DNA of 64,000 bases, from the NCBI GenBank assembly GCA_015680685.1, contig MNCI01009412.1:61541-125540 (forward strand), given 5' to 3'. The notes beneath the pieces were generated by a model, which had not been told where the DNA came from, made no database searches, and saw only the letters and a program-made list of their open reading frames with translations. This DNA comes from Gnetum montanum. Its lineage: Eukaryota > Streptophyta > Gnetopsida > Gnetales > Gnetaceae. Positions 24,713-37,432 of the stretch are shown here, piece by piece (position 1 is the first letter of the stretch; each line of letters starts with the position of its first letter). The translations under genes were made by a program, and so were the position numbers.

Positions 24713-26590
24713 GTGATGTTCAAAACTTATGAAAATGGGTTATTTGACATACATATACAAAAAAATCCATTGGCTATTATTTTCCCCTTTTTGAATAGCA
24801 TCAAAAGGGATAAAGCACATAAACCTGTCTTAAAATAGATATCATTTCCTAGAGAAAGAAATTTGAAAGAAGTCCATATTGATTACAGATATATTAGGAA
24901 AGTTTAAGAATATTATGAATCATTTTCAACAACTTCCTAACAACCTTTCATAAAAGAAATATGTTTATTTCTTGCTTTAGTTTAGTACATATTAACAAGA
25001 GAGGGCATAAAGTATTCAAGGAAAGAGTTATTCATAGCAAGCTATATTGCTAGAAAAATAAAAACATTTAGTGATGGAAGAAATCTCTTATAATTATTGT
25101 CATAGGGTTGATGATGTCAAAACAAATAGGAGCTTCCCCTTATTAAAATTCAAATTCTAAGCATTTTGGACCAAGTAACCTATCTTTCTGAATAAATAAA
25201 GTCATGAGTTAAATCAATATTTCATGATTTCATTAGTACTTAACTTGTTTGAAAGCATCACTGAATTTATGGTAAGAGAGAAAGGACATGCTTGTATAAG
25301 TAAGATTATATTCTCATAAAGGAGGAGAAATACCAAATAAGAACAAGCTAATTCCCAAAAATAGCCAAGCCGATTCTTAACAAGATGTTCAAACAATAAC
25401 CATGTTTAACTAGAAAAATATCATAAGATAAAATATCTATAAGATATCTTAACTAAGATTTAATTCTGCTTTTACCTTGGATGGTATACCATCCTTTTAC
25501 ATGAATTCTTACTCTTTTTCAAAATGTGTTATTTTGCTACTTGAGTGTTTTTTTGTGTAGAAGTCTTCAAAGACTCCCCCTTACATTTGTGACCTTCAAG
25601 ATAACAAATAGTAATGAGGAATAGTCTCCCCCTATACATGTGTAGCTTTTCTTGGGCCTTTAAGATCATCTTGTATTTTTCAAGAAAGTAATCATCATAT
25701 ATCATCAAAGTACCACAATTGTAGATCATTGGTAAGATCAAATGTGAAGATTGAGGTCTCCAATTAGTAATATTGATATAATTTTCAAAAATGTGTCTAC
25801 CTAGGTCATAACGTATAGAAAAAACATCAAAGTAATGGATTACATATCACAAGTTCAGACAATGCACTATTTAAACACTACTAAAAGCAATATAAAACCC
25901 CAAAAAAATTATATAAGTGCCACATCACATATTTTTATAAAACCAATTACATCAAGCTTAAAATGAATATAAGAGATACTCTAAATAACTATTCCAAAAA
26001 TTCTCTGATCTAGAGATAACATTCTATGAATCAAAAACAATTTGATCTTCTCAAGTAATATACTTATAAATTATCTAGCAAGCAAAGAGTTGGAAACTTA
26101 CCTTGGCCTAGCTTACTTGAAGATGAGAAGAGAATATTAATGAAGCTTGAGATGATGTCCACTATCATGAAGTACCTCTTGTCCTTTTGGTTTAGTTTCA
26201 TTAGGTCTTTTATATGATGAATTTATTTATTCATGTTTATTTTAAAAGAATCCTTAATCTCTTATTGCATAATTTATTTCTTTGAGGAAAAATTTAACTC
26301 TCAACTTCTCTTCATTTTTAGCTACTGATAACTACAAAATATCTTTACCAAAGCCTTTTTGACAAGATGAAGCATCATATTGTATTTATGATTATGAGAA
26401 TAGTTAAATTTTTGTTTACTACCATAATCTCTAAAAAAGGGTAAAGTATTATATTCATGAATAACATTATCAAATCTAACTATGATTAGGCTTGAACTTG
26501 TAGATTCTTGTATGTTCTGTATGACTTTCTCTATATTCTTTAGCTATTTTTCAAGTCTTTTCTTCTTGAAACTTTCTACAATCATTATTC
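24713..26590 (-). other. Non-coding 3' interior of C1
   Basis: AT-rich. No domain is recognised in the short minus-strand frames (25214-25396, 25529-25741). C2 has a similar non-coding 3' interior (35760-37416). Confidence 0.5.
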
Positions 26591-26599
26591 AAAGAGGTT

Positions 26600-27832
26600 A
26601 GTTGTTGAATCTTAGTTTTTGTGTAAGATTTCTTCTTTCATTTTAGTGTGAATTGCATATATCTTAGAATTCAAAAATTTCTTTTCTCTTCTAAGTAAAT
26701 AATGTAGGACAAGGATTTCATCTCTAAGTTCACTATACCTTTCATCACACTTACTAGCTTGTTTAGTCATATGTGAAGAATTTTCATTAGTAGGTTGCAT
26801 GCATATGAGATGAGAATCTTTGGCAGAGTTGTCTACTTCTTCTCTTTGCTCACCATCATCCCAAATTGTATAAAATTTGGTCTTTTTTAATTCCTCATCA
26901 TTTGATCTATACTTTGGCTATAACCTACTATCACTAGGACATTATGAGTCCATATGGTCTCTTTCTCCACAAACACAACATTGTATAGAGGAGAAATAAA
27001 TGTTATAATTTAAAAACTATTTGCCTCTTTCTTTACCTTTGAACAAATTGGATCATTGCTGATATTTCCCCTTTTTATTCTTATTATTTGTTAAAGCTTT
27101 TCTTGAGAGAAAGGCAATCTCATCTTCGCTACCCTCATCATGCTTATTGAGCTCCTTCAACTTGAAGGTAGTCTTTAGAGCAATGAGGTTTTCATGAGTG
27201 ACTCCTTCACTTATGACATTCATTTTATAAGTCATGAGAGCACTCTGAACCTTTTAAAGTTTTACAGTTGAAAAATCTCTCATTTCTTTCATGGCTATAA
27301 CCTTTGGTCTAAACTTTGGTTGAAGAGTTCTGATCATTTTAATGATGACATCACTCTCGAGAAGATATTTATCAATACCTCTAATAGCTACAACAATATC
27401 ATTTGCTATAGAGAAGTAATCTTTTATATTCTCACCCTATCTCATTTTAAGCTTATCATATTCACTTTGCAAAACTAACAATTTAGATTGTTTCACAATA
27501 TAGGTTTCTTCATAAGTAGCTTCTAATGTTTGCCAAATTTCTTTATCCATTTTACAACCTACTACTCTATTAAACTCGAATATATTCAAATCTCAATATA
27601 AACAATTTTTGGCTTTTGAGTCAAACATAAACTTATCTTTATTCTCTTGTGTCCATTTGTTGTAGGCCTTGATGGTTCTAGTGGAGTTGTCGATAAGCAG
27701 AGTGCAGTCTTTAAGTATGGACTCCCAAACATTGAACTCCGTAGATTTGAAGAATCCTTACATTCTAGATTTCCAATAGGTAAATTCAAATCCATCTAAC
27801 ATGGCTGGATTTGTGTAAGATGTCCCCTCCAT
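26600..27832 (-). pseudogene. Gag (UBN2/DUF4219-like) of C1, decayed
   Basis: The ATG at 27832 (minus) opens MEGTSYTNPAMLDGFEFTYW, the hallmark start of plant DUF4219/UBN2 gag proteins. The frame then runs through stops and shifts. Frame 27235-27053 contains the LKELNKHDEGSED block found at the end of UBN2 domains, and 26800-26612 gives a coiled-coil-like RYSELRDEILVLHYLLRREK. The same three blocks occur in C2, at 34174, 34415 and 35150. The product would be a capsid-like protein. It lies directly downstream of the primer site. Confidence 0.75.
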
Positions 27833-27860
27833 TTTCACTCTTGAAATTGATGAGAAAGAA

Positions 27861-27881
27861 GAGTACCAAGCTTTGATATCA
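27861..27881 (-). other. Primer binding site of C1 (initiator-Met type)
   Basis: On the minus strand TGATATCAAAGCTTGGTAC follows the LTR end. It resembles TGGTATCAGAGC, the usual complement of tRNA-iMet in plant elements. C2 has TGATATTAGAGCCTGGTAC. Confidence 0.7.
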
Positions 27882-27883
27882 CT

Positions 27884-28225
27884 TGAGGATCATTAAACTT
27901 AGAAAGGGGGTGGGAAGGATGAATAAGTTTTCCAAATTGAAAATTTGTTAAGACAAAGCACATACAAAATTTAACCTAGTTCCCCAACTTGGGTAGTCCA
28001 CACTTAGATGATAGTTTGTAAGCATACCTTTGGACTTTATTTCTCTCAAATATGGTTTGAAGGGTACCACACATTCTCTAAGCTCTAAGCTCCGCTTGGG
28101 AGTGATTTGGTGCTATGAATTCACTCAACCCTGCAAGGTCCTGACAAGCTTAGAATGTTATTTCTAGGATTCCACAAGCTTTACAACTTGAGCTTTGTTC
28201 TAGAGTGTTGTAGTGATACATAATA
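27884..28225 (-). repeat. Truncated 5' LTR of C1
   Basis: Matches only the last ~345 bases of the 3' LTR (23446-23800). Similarity stops near 28225 and E3 repeat sequence begins within the next 100 bases. Confidence 0.75.
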
Positions 28226-28309
28226 ACTTATTCTTGAGAACCTCAAAACCTTGCCAAATGGAAAATCAAGATAGCACTTACCACTTTTTCTTGTCTAGAA
28301 CATCGTCCA

Positions 28310-29540
28310 ATCCCAACTATGCTAAAGATGGTATGACTACTCTAGGCTAGTATAATCACTAGTGTTTTCAAGTGGAGTCCATTCAAAATTGATCAAAATT
28401 ATAATTAACAACTTAGATCCACTTTTGGTAAATCTTAAAACCTCCTTAGTGCTTGTTTGACCATGAAGCTTATCACTTTTTTGATTTTTGGCATTTCCTA
28501 GTACCAACTACACTAGGAAGGGTGTGGCTATTCTAGGCTAATGTAGTCACTAGTGTTTCCCAGCATAGTTCATCTAACCTAGTCAAAAGTTTCCAAAAAT
28601 AGATCACAATTCATTTTTGGAATTCTTGGTGCCTTCCTAGAGGAAATTTTAGCAACAAAACCCAATCTTTTCTATCCTTGAAACTCAACTAAACTGAAAA
28701 ACTACATGACTACACTAGGCCAGTGTAGTCATCAACAAGGCCTAGTGTAGTCCACTTGAAGGTGTTCAAAATAGCTTAGAAACTTCTCAAATCAACTCCC
28801 AGAAAGATCCACATCCTTGTCGAAGCATGCTTAGATCTTAAAAGCTTAGAAAATGCACCAAAATTCATCTTTCTTCATAATGTTTCTACTCAAATCCCTC
28901 AATTACATTGGAAACTATATTTCTAGTATATTCATAAGGTATTTGACCATTCCAAAACCCAGACAACCAAAAAACTTGACAAGTTTGGCACTAAAACCAT
29001 AGCTAGCAGCACTAGTGATTCCAAAAGCTCACTAGTATGGTTGATTGAGCTTAGAAACTAGGAAAAATACATTTTCCATTTATGACTATGTTGAGGATGA
29101 ATGCTGGCCTAGCATAGTCAAAGTAGGAAGGAAAAATGTGCTAGAAATAATCAATAGTATACCATTGAAAATAGTTCAGAATTGGCCCAAAATGCCCCAA
29201 ACTCTACCGCATGTCATGCAACTACAATTCCACTACATTTTAGCCCTAGAAATCCCATGAACTTATTTATTCCCTATTGCTACATTAGGGCCTACTAGCC
29301 CAACATAGCTAGCCCAACATAGTCACAATGAGAAACATGCTTTTCAGCCTTCTGGGAAGTAAAAAAAAAAATGCAAAAAATTGCAAATCTTAAGTATTCA
29401 TCCTTTGCACTAGCTATTTGGATAATTGGAAGTCCAAAGGTGATGATACTGAACCTAGAAACTACCCCTAAATGTTGACTATGCTTGAGAATTCATGATT
29501 ATGTTGGGCCACCATAGTCACCAGCAGGGCCCATAGTAGT
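28310..29540 (+). repeat. ~195-bp degenerate tandem repeat with palindrome, right part
   Basis: Palindromes of the type 'gactacactaggccagtgt' lie near 28345, 28536, 28720, 29108, 29305 and 29510, that is at steps of about 190-200 bp with one unit obscured. Sequence between palindromes is only weakly alike. The array belongs to the E3 interior, in the zone where Tat/Ogre elements are known to carry variable tandem repeats. Confidence 0.6.
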
Positions 29541-29639
29541 TAGAAGAAAAAGTTCCAATTATGCCTCAAAACAACCCTAGAATAACCTCCTCATGTACCC
29601 AAAACTTCCTTGGAAATCTTTTAGCCTCATACAATGGTT

Positions 29640-31639
29640 TAGTAAGGCCCAAAATTGGTAGAATCTAATCCATTTTGACTAGTAGTTAATCATGTTTTAC
29701 CACATGTATTCTATTTTAATGGAATTGACCTTATTTCATGATATTTTAACTTGTGCTGGCTATGTTATGCATTATTAATCTTTACTTTCATCATTTGACC
29801 TGATGAAGCTTCTACATAACTTCAATACCATCATATCCACATTATTTTCTTTATTATAGCCTCTATTAACCCTTGTTTAGCCTTTGATTGGTGTTAAGTG
29901 ATGGGGTTTGACCATCTTTGACTATCATTTGACACCATGTAGCCATGGCTTGCCAAGGCCTTAAATTGGAAACATGCCCTACCAAGGCCTTACATTGGAA
30001 AAACTATAACCATAGTTGATCATATTTAACCTTATTTTTCATCATTTCATGATACTTCAACTTGTTATGATCTTTCTTGACCTTTATTTGACATTATGTG
30101 GCGTTTGTTCCAACTTATTTACCTTCACCTACATCTTATAGCCGTGGTTGATCTTGTTTGCATTTTCTTATCATTGAAATAGCATGTGTTTTCATATTTA
30201 CTAAGTTATTTTATATCATTTTGGCATTACTTACTCATTTTTACCCAGGTGCCACTTGATGTGCTTATGTTGACACCCAAGAATGAGCCAGGATGGTAAG
30301 GAAGCAAATTCTTCTAGCCTTAAAGCCTAAACGAGCCCCTCTCATAATGTTGTTAGACCAAGTTAACCTAATAATTTGAAACCATTTTACTATACAACCA
30401 TAATATCTTGAAATATCTTGATGATTGTTGAACTTGAAGCCAAAAAAAACATAGATGGCACCTTAGTCAAGGTTTCCATTTGAGAGCATGATGGTGAGGA
30501 GAAAACACATAGGACTATTTTCCTCATTAGAACTTAACCCTACTCAAGATAACATCAAATTCTTACAATACAAAATTAAATCCATGATGTAGCCCTGATT
30601 ACATCTAATAATAACATGTTTTCTTGTAGTGTTGTTTACCATTGTTGATAGGTTGCAATGAATGACTGATGTTGATGATTTCGATGATCTACAACAAGAA
30701 AGCTTGCATGCGCTCTCTCTCTCTCCTTGTTTGGCACAATGGATGAACTATAGAACTTTGTAAATCTAATGCATTTGGTAGAGATCTATCTATGTTGTGG
30801 CAATGGTGACCTATTGTGACCTAGTCTACTAGTTGTCATGGCCTATGTATTACTTTGTACCAACATGTTTTCTCTATCTTATTTACTTATCCTCTTGAAG
30901 TTGTGCTTGCACGATGAAGCTTGGAAGTCATCATGGAGGTATAACTTACTATGGCAACAAGTCACCACATGACCTCAATGCACAAGATTCAATGAGTTTA
31001 TGTTACCATGCCAAGAGTGCTTGTTCCATATCATTTTCATTACCATTTCATTAAGCCTAGCCTTGTAGCCTAATTATAACCTTCCTTAGATTGGGTAATA
31101 ATTTTGAATAATGTTTGGTGTTCATGCACTATGGTCATATGAAATTTCTTTGTCATGCTCCACCAACAAGTCCATTGAATGTAACATACCTCATTTGATG
31201 GAAAAACCAAATCATAACCAAGCCCTTTTTATGAAACCCAATGATGTTTTTACCCCAACAAAAGAAAAAGGAAAGCAAATTATCAAGAAACTAAATGGTC
31301 AATGAAGCTTAAAATAACAAACCAATGCCTTTGAACATGAAAATGAAGGAACCTAATGGCCAAAGACGCCTTGGAGCAAAGTGTTGATTTGTCAAACGCA
31401 TTGCCAAGTGATCAACATTTCAAAGGATGAAGTGCCAAGATTACATTGATTAAACAAAGTATCATGCCATAATTATAACCATAATGACAACATATGGTAC
31501 TCATTATTAACCTGCATGATCATATTCGTATAGCCAATGATAGTCCTTATCATAACCTTATCCCATCATCATCACAAGCACTCTTGGACATGGTTTGACA
31601 CTACTAAATCAAGTGTGGAGGAATGAACATTGGTGATGA
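29640..31639 (+). other. E3 3' interior: repeats, mini-exon and intron-like spacer
   Basis: It aligns with E0 30-2077. 'ccttaaattggaa' repeats lie at 29940-30000. An acceptor-like 'tttttacccag' ends at 30248 and a donor-like 'gatg|gtaagg' follows at 30296, leaving a 47-base mini-exon. The second acceptor, at about 30912, is broken (CAC for CAG). No protein is encoded; the frame at 31111-31305 is a chance frame. Confidence 0.5.
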
Positions 31640-31714
31640 ATCTGCTGTGGTGTTTTGTATTCTTTTTGGATGTCTCTTGAGTCAATCTTCTAGAAATCAA
31701 CAAAGAGGGATTAA
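31640..31714 (+). promoter_or_regulatory. Pre-PPT block and polypurine tract of E3
   Basis: 'tggtgttttgtattcttttt' to 'caacaaagagggattaa', directly before the 3' LTR. Confidence 0.65.
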
Positions 31715-32873
31715 TGAAACACCATAAAAATCTATGTCATGACCTTCATTTTCCAACTTAAGATGAGGATTCATTGTAAATGTAAGATTTATAGTCCATG
31801 AGCTATGATCTTGCATACTTCAACTTTTTGGAGTCAAAAATACCTTAAAAGTTGTTACTACCTCACTTCCCAAGTGGATAAAGGTTAACTCATGTCTATA
31901 TTTAGGATTGGAAAGGCTAAAAATGACTTGGAAATGACCAAAATTTTCATTTTCATGGGTTTTTGTGGGTGTATAGCCTCAACTACGCTAGAGCCATCTA
32001 CCCCCTCTTCCACCCAAGTGTGGACGGAATTGATGGAATTTCGCATTTTTAACTAAGTGTAGTTACCACAAAAAATTAGCAAATATGCAGTGTTGGAATT
32101 GTTGGAATTTTCCATTTCTATTTTCACAACAATGGTCAACATAGAAACCCCAAGTTTTTAGTAGCATTGACATCAATGGAACAATAAAGAAATGACATCA
32201 ATGGAACAATGGCATCAACAGAACAATGGAAGAATGGAACAACAAAATATGTAGCATTTTTTGATGATGGAGTTAAGTGTATTTTTCAATAGATTTTGCA
32301 TAGTTGAGATGGTTAGTGTAGTAAGGATGGTGCTAGTGTAGTCACAAGAGTCTGTTTACTATTTATAATAAATAGATGGATTTTGGTGGATACAGTATTA
32401 TGAAATTACTATGAATGGTAACTACAATGAAGATAGATGATAGTTGACACCTACAAATTGATACCAATATATAAACAACCATGTTAGTAGTGTGTACATC
32501 CCAAAATAGCCAATTCCACTATATATAAACCACATGTAAATACCCTAATTTGGTTTCACCACTTTGGCAAAAAAAAAAAAAAACCATTTGCAAGTAGTTT
32601 TCAATATCCAAGAGCACTTTACAGTAAATACCTATTCATAATCTTACAACACTTTTCAGAAAAAACTAATTTCTACACTGGGCATAGAGAGTTCCACATG
32701 ACACCATTGCACCAAAAGTATACTATCCCATAGCCACAATTGTAGATATTAGTGAACACTAGAAGGAGCTATAGAAAAAGGGAGTTGGGAACCATCAAGA
32801 TCATGGAGCTTCAAGTGCAAATTGCAAATTCTAATGGTCTTCAAGCATTCTTCTTAGCAATTTTGTTCACACC
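31715..32873 (+). repeat. 3' LTR of E3, left part
   Basis: Begins TGAAACACCATAAAAATC and aligns with 16328 onward. It is cut by C2 after ACACC (32869-32873). The TATA-like box is at 32520-32528. Confidence 0.8.
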
Positions 32874-34119
32874 TATCAACCTTGTGGTATGTCAAAATGT
32901 TAAGTAAAATGAAGAAAAAGGTTGTGTGGTTGTTTTCTTTTTAGGATAATGTACTTGGAAAACTAATATGAGATAAAGCCTACATTAATGATAAGGTATG
33001 AACTGGTGTAGAGCTCAAAGGAGAAGGTCATCCAGAAGATCTCAAGAGAACATGCAAGAATGTAGACAAGGAACAAATAATTGACAAGCAAAGTTGTCAT
33101 CATTGGAGCATGTGGAAGTGCAAGTTTATGAACAAGGAACAAAGAATTCATCATGAAAAGGAAGGTGAAGAAAGATGTCTTTAAGAAACAGTAGATGTCA
33201 TGGGAAAAATTGAAGGACGCATAGACAAAGAAATCTCTAGGATATAGTAGATGTCTTTAATCAAGCAATGATGTCTTCACCAAACAAAAACATCTTCACA
33301 AAATGCATGCTAGTTTTAGAAAGATTTCTTTCTCTAGGCAAAGATGTCTTCATAGAATGGAGATTTCATAAAGATGTTTTTCACCAAACAAAGATGTCTT
33401 CCTAGAATGAAGATCAAATATAGAAATATGTCATGGCCCTGAAGAAGACATCTTCAATTACTATTAGCTACTCATTGAAGAAGTTCCAAGATGGATTTGG
33501 AAACATGGTGACTATAAGAAGACATCACTCTCATTGGGAAATGTGCAAGATTATGTGCAATCATTGTATAATCATTTGTCAATCATTTTAGTTACTATTT
33601 CTTCTCATAGTATTATCGTTTGTACATTATAAAGTGTATTGTACCTTAAAGTGCAAGGATTAGCAAACTAAGTTGAAATAATCTCTTCTAATTGTTATTC
33701 TTCCTTGAACCCTACATGACTAATGTGCTTCTTATGGGAAGACAGCTTGCTTGAGCTTCTCAAGATCCTGTGGGATTATGGTTAGTGTTGCAGCACAACA
33801 CTTTGGAGTAGAGCTCAAGATTGTAAAGGTTGTGGAAGCCTAGAAACCACATTTTAAGATTGATGGGACCTTGTGAGTTTGAGTGGTTGGTGTAACATCA
33901 CAACACTCCAGAGTAGGGCTTATAGATTGTACATGGTTTGGTACCCTTCAAATCACATTTGAGAGTAACAATGTCTAGAGGTGTGCTTGCAATTTACCCT
34001 CTGGGTGTGGACTACCCAAGTTGGGGAACCAAGTTAAATTTAGTGTGTATGCTTTGTTCAAAGAATTTGAATTTGGGAAACTTATTCATCTAGCTCCTTC
34101 TAAGTTCAATGATTCAGAA
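32874..34119 (+). repeat. 5' LTR of C2
   Basis: The start 'tatcaaccttgtggtatgtc' is a mutated TGTTGACCTTTTGGTATGTC. AAGATGTCTT decamers recur in 33165-33460. The end abuts the primer site. About 1246 bp. Confidence 0.8.
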
Positions 34120-34120
34120 G

Positions 34121-34138
34121 TGATATTAGAGCCTGGTA
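34121..34138 (+). other. Primer binding site of C2 (initiator-Met type)
   Basis: TGATATTAGAGCCTGGTA follows the LTR end and differs from TGGTATCAGAGC at two positions. Confidence 0.7.
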
Positions 34139-34173
34139 CTCTTCTCTATCATCATCATCTTCAAGAGTGAACA

Positions 34174-35760
34174 ATGGAGGGGGCATCTTACATAAAGCTA
34201 CCCATGTTCAATAGATTTGAATTTGCCTATTTGAAAGCTAGAATGCAAGGGTTATTTGAATCATTGAGTTTGAAGTGTGGGAGTTAATTCTTGAAGGCTA
34301 TGTTTCACCTATTGATAGCACCACTAGCATCATCAAGCCTCACAAAAAATGGACACAAGAGGAGAAAGATAAGTTCATGTTTGATTAAAAGCAAGAAATT
34401 GTTTATATTATTCTTTGAATAAATCTGAGTTTAATAGGATAGTAGGATGTAAAAAAGCCAAAGAAATGTTCCAAACTTTAAAAGCTACTTATGAAGGAAC
34501 TTCTATTATTAAGCAATCAAAACTGTTAGTTTTACAAAGCATATATGATAAGCATAAATTGAGAAAAGATGTGAAAATAAAAGATTATTTCTCTAAAGCT
34601 AATGATATTATTGTAGCTATTATAGGAGTACGTAATATTTACCCAAAAGTAATGTCATCAACAAAATGATGAGAACTCTACTATCAGAGAAATCCAGGAA
34701 AGACCTATAGCTCTAAATACTACCTCCAAGGAGGAGTCCAATGAGCATGATTAGGGTAACTAAGATGAGACTGCCTTACTCTTAAGGAAGCTATAACAAT
34801 TGTTGACAAGAAGAAATAGGGGGAATTTTCCCAAAGATCCAATCTACTCAAAAGTAGAGAAAGAGGTAAAACCTTTTTGAATTCTAACCTAGATTTCTCT
34901 TCTATAGAATGTTGGGTTTATGGTTGAAGAGGTCATATGACCTTCCAATCTCCTAATGCTAGCAAGGTATAACCACTAATAAATCTAATGATGAGGAATT
35001 GAAAAATACCAACTTTTATACAAGTTGGAATGATGCTGAGCAAAGTGACGAAGAAGCATGCAATTGTTCCAGAGATTCACATCTCATATGCATGGTGCTT
35101 ACACATGAAAATTTCTCACATGTGGCTGAATAAGATGATAACTATGATAAAAGGTATAGTAAATTTAAAGAAGAAAATTTTATTTTACATCATTTGATTA
35201 GGAAGGCAAAAAAATTTGTAATTTCTAAGTTGGATGTTATCCATGCTAAAGTGAGAGAAGAGATCTCAGACATAAAAGCTGAGATTCAAAAACTAAACTC
35301 CTTTACTAGGGATTATAGCAAGGTTCAAGAAGCAGAGACTCCTTAAAAATAGTCAAATAATTTAGAGAAAGCTACAAATGAAAATTCAAGCTCAAGCATA
35401 ATCAGGTTTAATAATTTTGATCATGAGGATAATACTTTATTTGTTTGTAAAAATTGTGGTTGCACACAAACTCTTAACTATACTCTTGATGATCAAAACA
35501 AGGTTAATGCTTGGTCTTGTCAAAAATCATTTTGTAAGGAAATTTTGTAGGTGCCAATAAGTGAGAATGAGGAGAAGTGGAATAATGAAAATAATGCAAT
35601 AAGTGATCAAGGGTTCTATCATAAAGAACATAAACAAATGAAGACATCACATACACAATCTAATGAAAGAGAATCTAAAGATGAGGAGGTACTTCATGAT
35701 AGGGGACCTAATCTAAAACTCCATTAATCTTCTCTCCTTACTAGTAAGAAAGGTAAGTTA
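34174..35760 (+). pseudogene. Gag (UBN2/DUF4219-like) with Cys-rich extension, C2
   Basis: It starts MEGASYIKLPMFNRFEFAY, homologous to the C1 and C3 starts. The UBN2 core is in frame 34415-34669 (KKAKEMFQTLKATYEGTSII ... YDKHKL). A decayed CCHC zinc knuckle lies at about 34914-34960 (CWVYG-stop-RGHMTFQS, with the second and fourth Cys lost). A coiled-coil-like region follows at 35160-35330 (RKAKKFVISKLDVIHAKV). At 35445-35550 is a further Cys cluster, VCKNCGCTQ ... WSCQKSFCKE, looking like a small zinc-binding domain. The region has several stops. It is the only protein the element ever carried. Confidence 0.75.
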
Positions 35761-37416
35761 AGGTATATTTCCATCTCTTTGCTTGCTAGTTAATAAGAAA
35801 ATGATTTGAGAAGTCTAAAATTTTGTGTGTCTTCTCTAGATCAGAAAAGTGTCAGAATAATTATTCCTTGAGCTTAGTACAATTGATTTTATGAAAATAT
35901 TTAGTGTAGCACTTGTATTAATTTTTCTTGGACCTTCAAATTTTAATAATTTTAGTTTGATTTTTGTCTTGCATTCAATGTTGCTTAATTTGAACTTCTT
36001 GTGATGATCTATTTTTAAGCTCATGTCCTTTGGAATATTTTTGCTATTAATGAGATAAGACAAGATTTTGAAAAATTCTATTAGTATTATTGATTAGAGA
36101 CCTTAGTTTCTACATTTGATCTTAATGTTATCCTACCGCTGTAGTCTTTTTGATGATTTACAACATTTACACATTGATATTAAAAGCTAAGGATAAGCAA
36201 CACATGTATATGGGGAGCCTATTCCTCATTACCCATCATCATCTTGGAAGTTACGAATGTAGGGGGAATCTTTGGAGACTTCAGCCAAGAAACATTGAAA
36301 TAACAAGATATTACAGAATGAGCAAGTTAAGGACATTAAGAGGTAATTTTATTTAAAGAGGATGGCTAAGTCTTGAATTTGTGTTCTTGATATCCTTCGA
36401 TAAAAATGAGATATATGAATATATACATATATCTCTATCAACATGATTTGGTTTTGATAAATGGTTGTATTTATTACATTGCCTTGTACAATAAGTAAAA
36501 TGTGCATGTTTCTCTCATGGATTTTATATACTTGTATTGATGTTTTTCCAAATTTCTTGTTGAGTATAGAGATACAAATTTTAATGAGACATTTTTTTTT
36601 AAATAGATAGACTGCGTATTTTTTCATGATCTATCTTTGGTTTTTGGAATAAAATTATGTGTTGTTGGATCTGTTTTATTTAGTTGTAGCTTATTTTTCT
36701 TTATTTGATAAGAGAAAACCTTAATGTATCATCATACCACCTATTTGATATTCAAGCATAAGTTGAAGCAAGTAGCACCTATATTTTTATGAAAGAAAGA
36801 AAATAGTTGATATTATTCATTATAGAAATATGAGTAAGAACATGATCATTCTATTTATGAAAAATTATTCATGGTTTTGATTGAAATATCCTTTGAATAG
36901 TTTACCTTCAGATGAATGTCATAGTGAACAAATTTTAGAGTTGGTATGGCTAGTTTCAATTTGTGAAGTTGTATTGCTATCATAAAAGATATGCACTACT
37001 CTTTTGCTAATGTTTTGCAAACATTAGAATATTAATGAACGATGTAATATGAACTACTAATGGCTTATTTGTTTAGAGATAGGTTACTTGATCTCTAAGG
37101 ATTATACTTCACTTCATGCTTTAAGTTTGAATATCACCTGAAAGACTTGGATAAGTTATTCACAAATTAGGCATAGCTCTTCATGAAACTCAGTGCTAAA
37201 ATATGTGCACTCTTTTACTCAATATCTTTATCTCTTCATGATTATCACATGTTTTTAATTATACATATTGTATGATATTGCACTTTTATGATGTCTCTTT
37301 AACTAGTTTATGTGCCTTAATCTTTTTGCTACTATTCAAAAAGGGGGAGACCAGGTTATGCTGTATTTAGAGTTCTTTGCTTATCTACTAACGCATTTTT
37401 AAATTTTTTAACATCA
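35761..37416 (+). other. Non-coding 3' interior of C2
   Basis: AT-rich, no recognised frame. The short frames at 36150-36356 (plus) and 36349-36627 (minus) match nothing. Confidence 0.5.
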
Positions 37417-37432
37417 CCAAAAAAGAGGAGAT

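Larger units (their letters stand above)
23446..28225 (-). mobile_element. C1: minus-strand gag-only LTR element nested in E3
   Basis: The complete LTR at the low-coordinate end (23446-24697) is the 3' LTR on the minus strand. It is preceded in transcription order by a polypurine tract (24698-24712), an interior with a UBN2/DUF4219-like gag, an initiator-Met-type primer site (27861-27881) and a truncated 5' LTR (27884 to about 28225). No RT or integrase is present in the 3.2-kb interior. C2 has the same plan. The truncated end has no target duplication. Confidence 0.8.
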
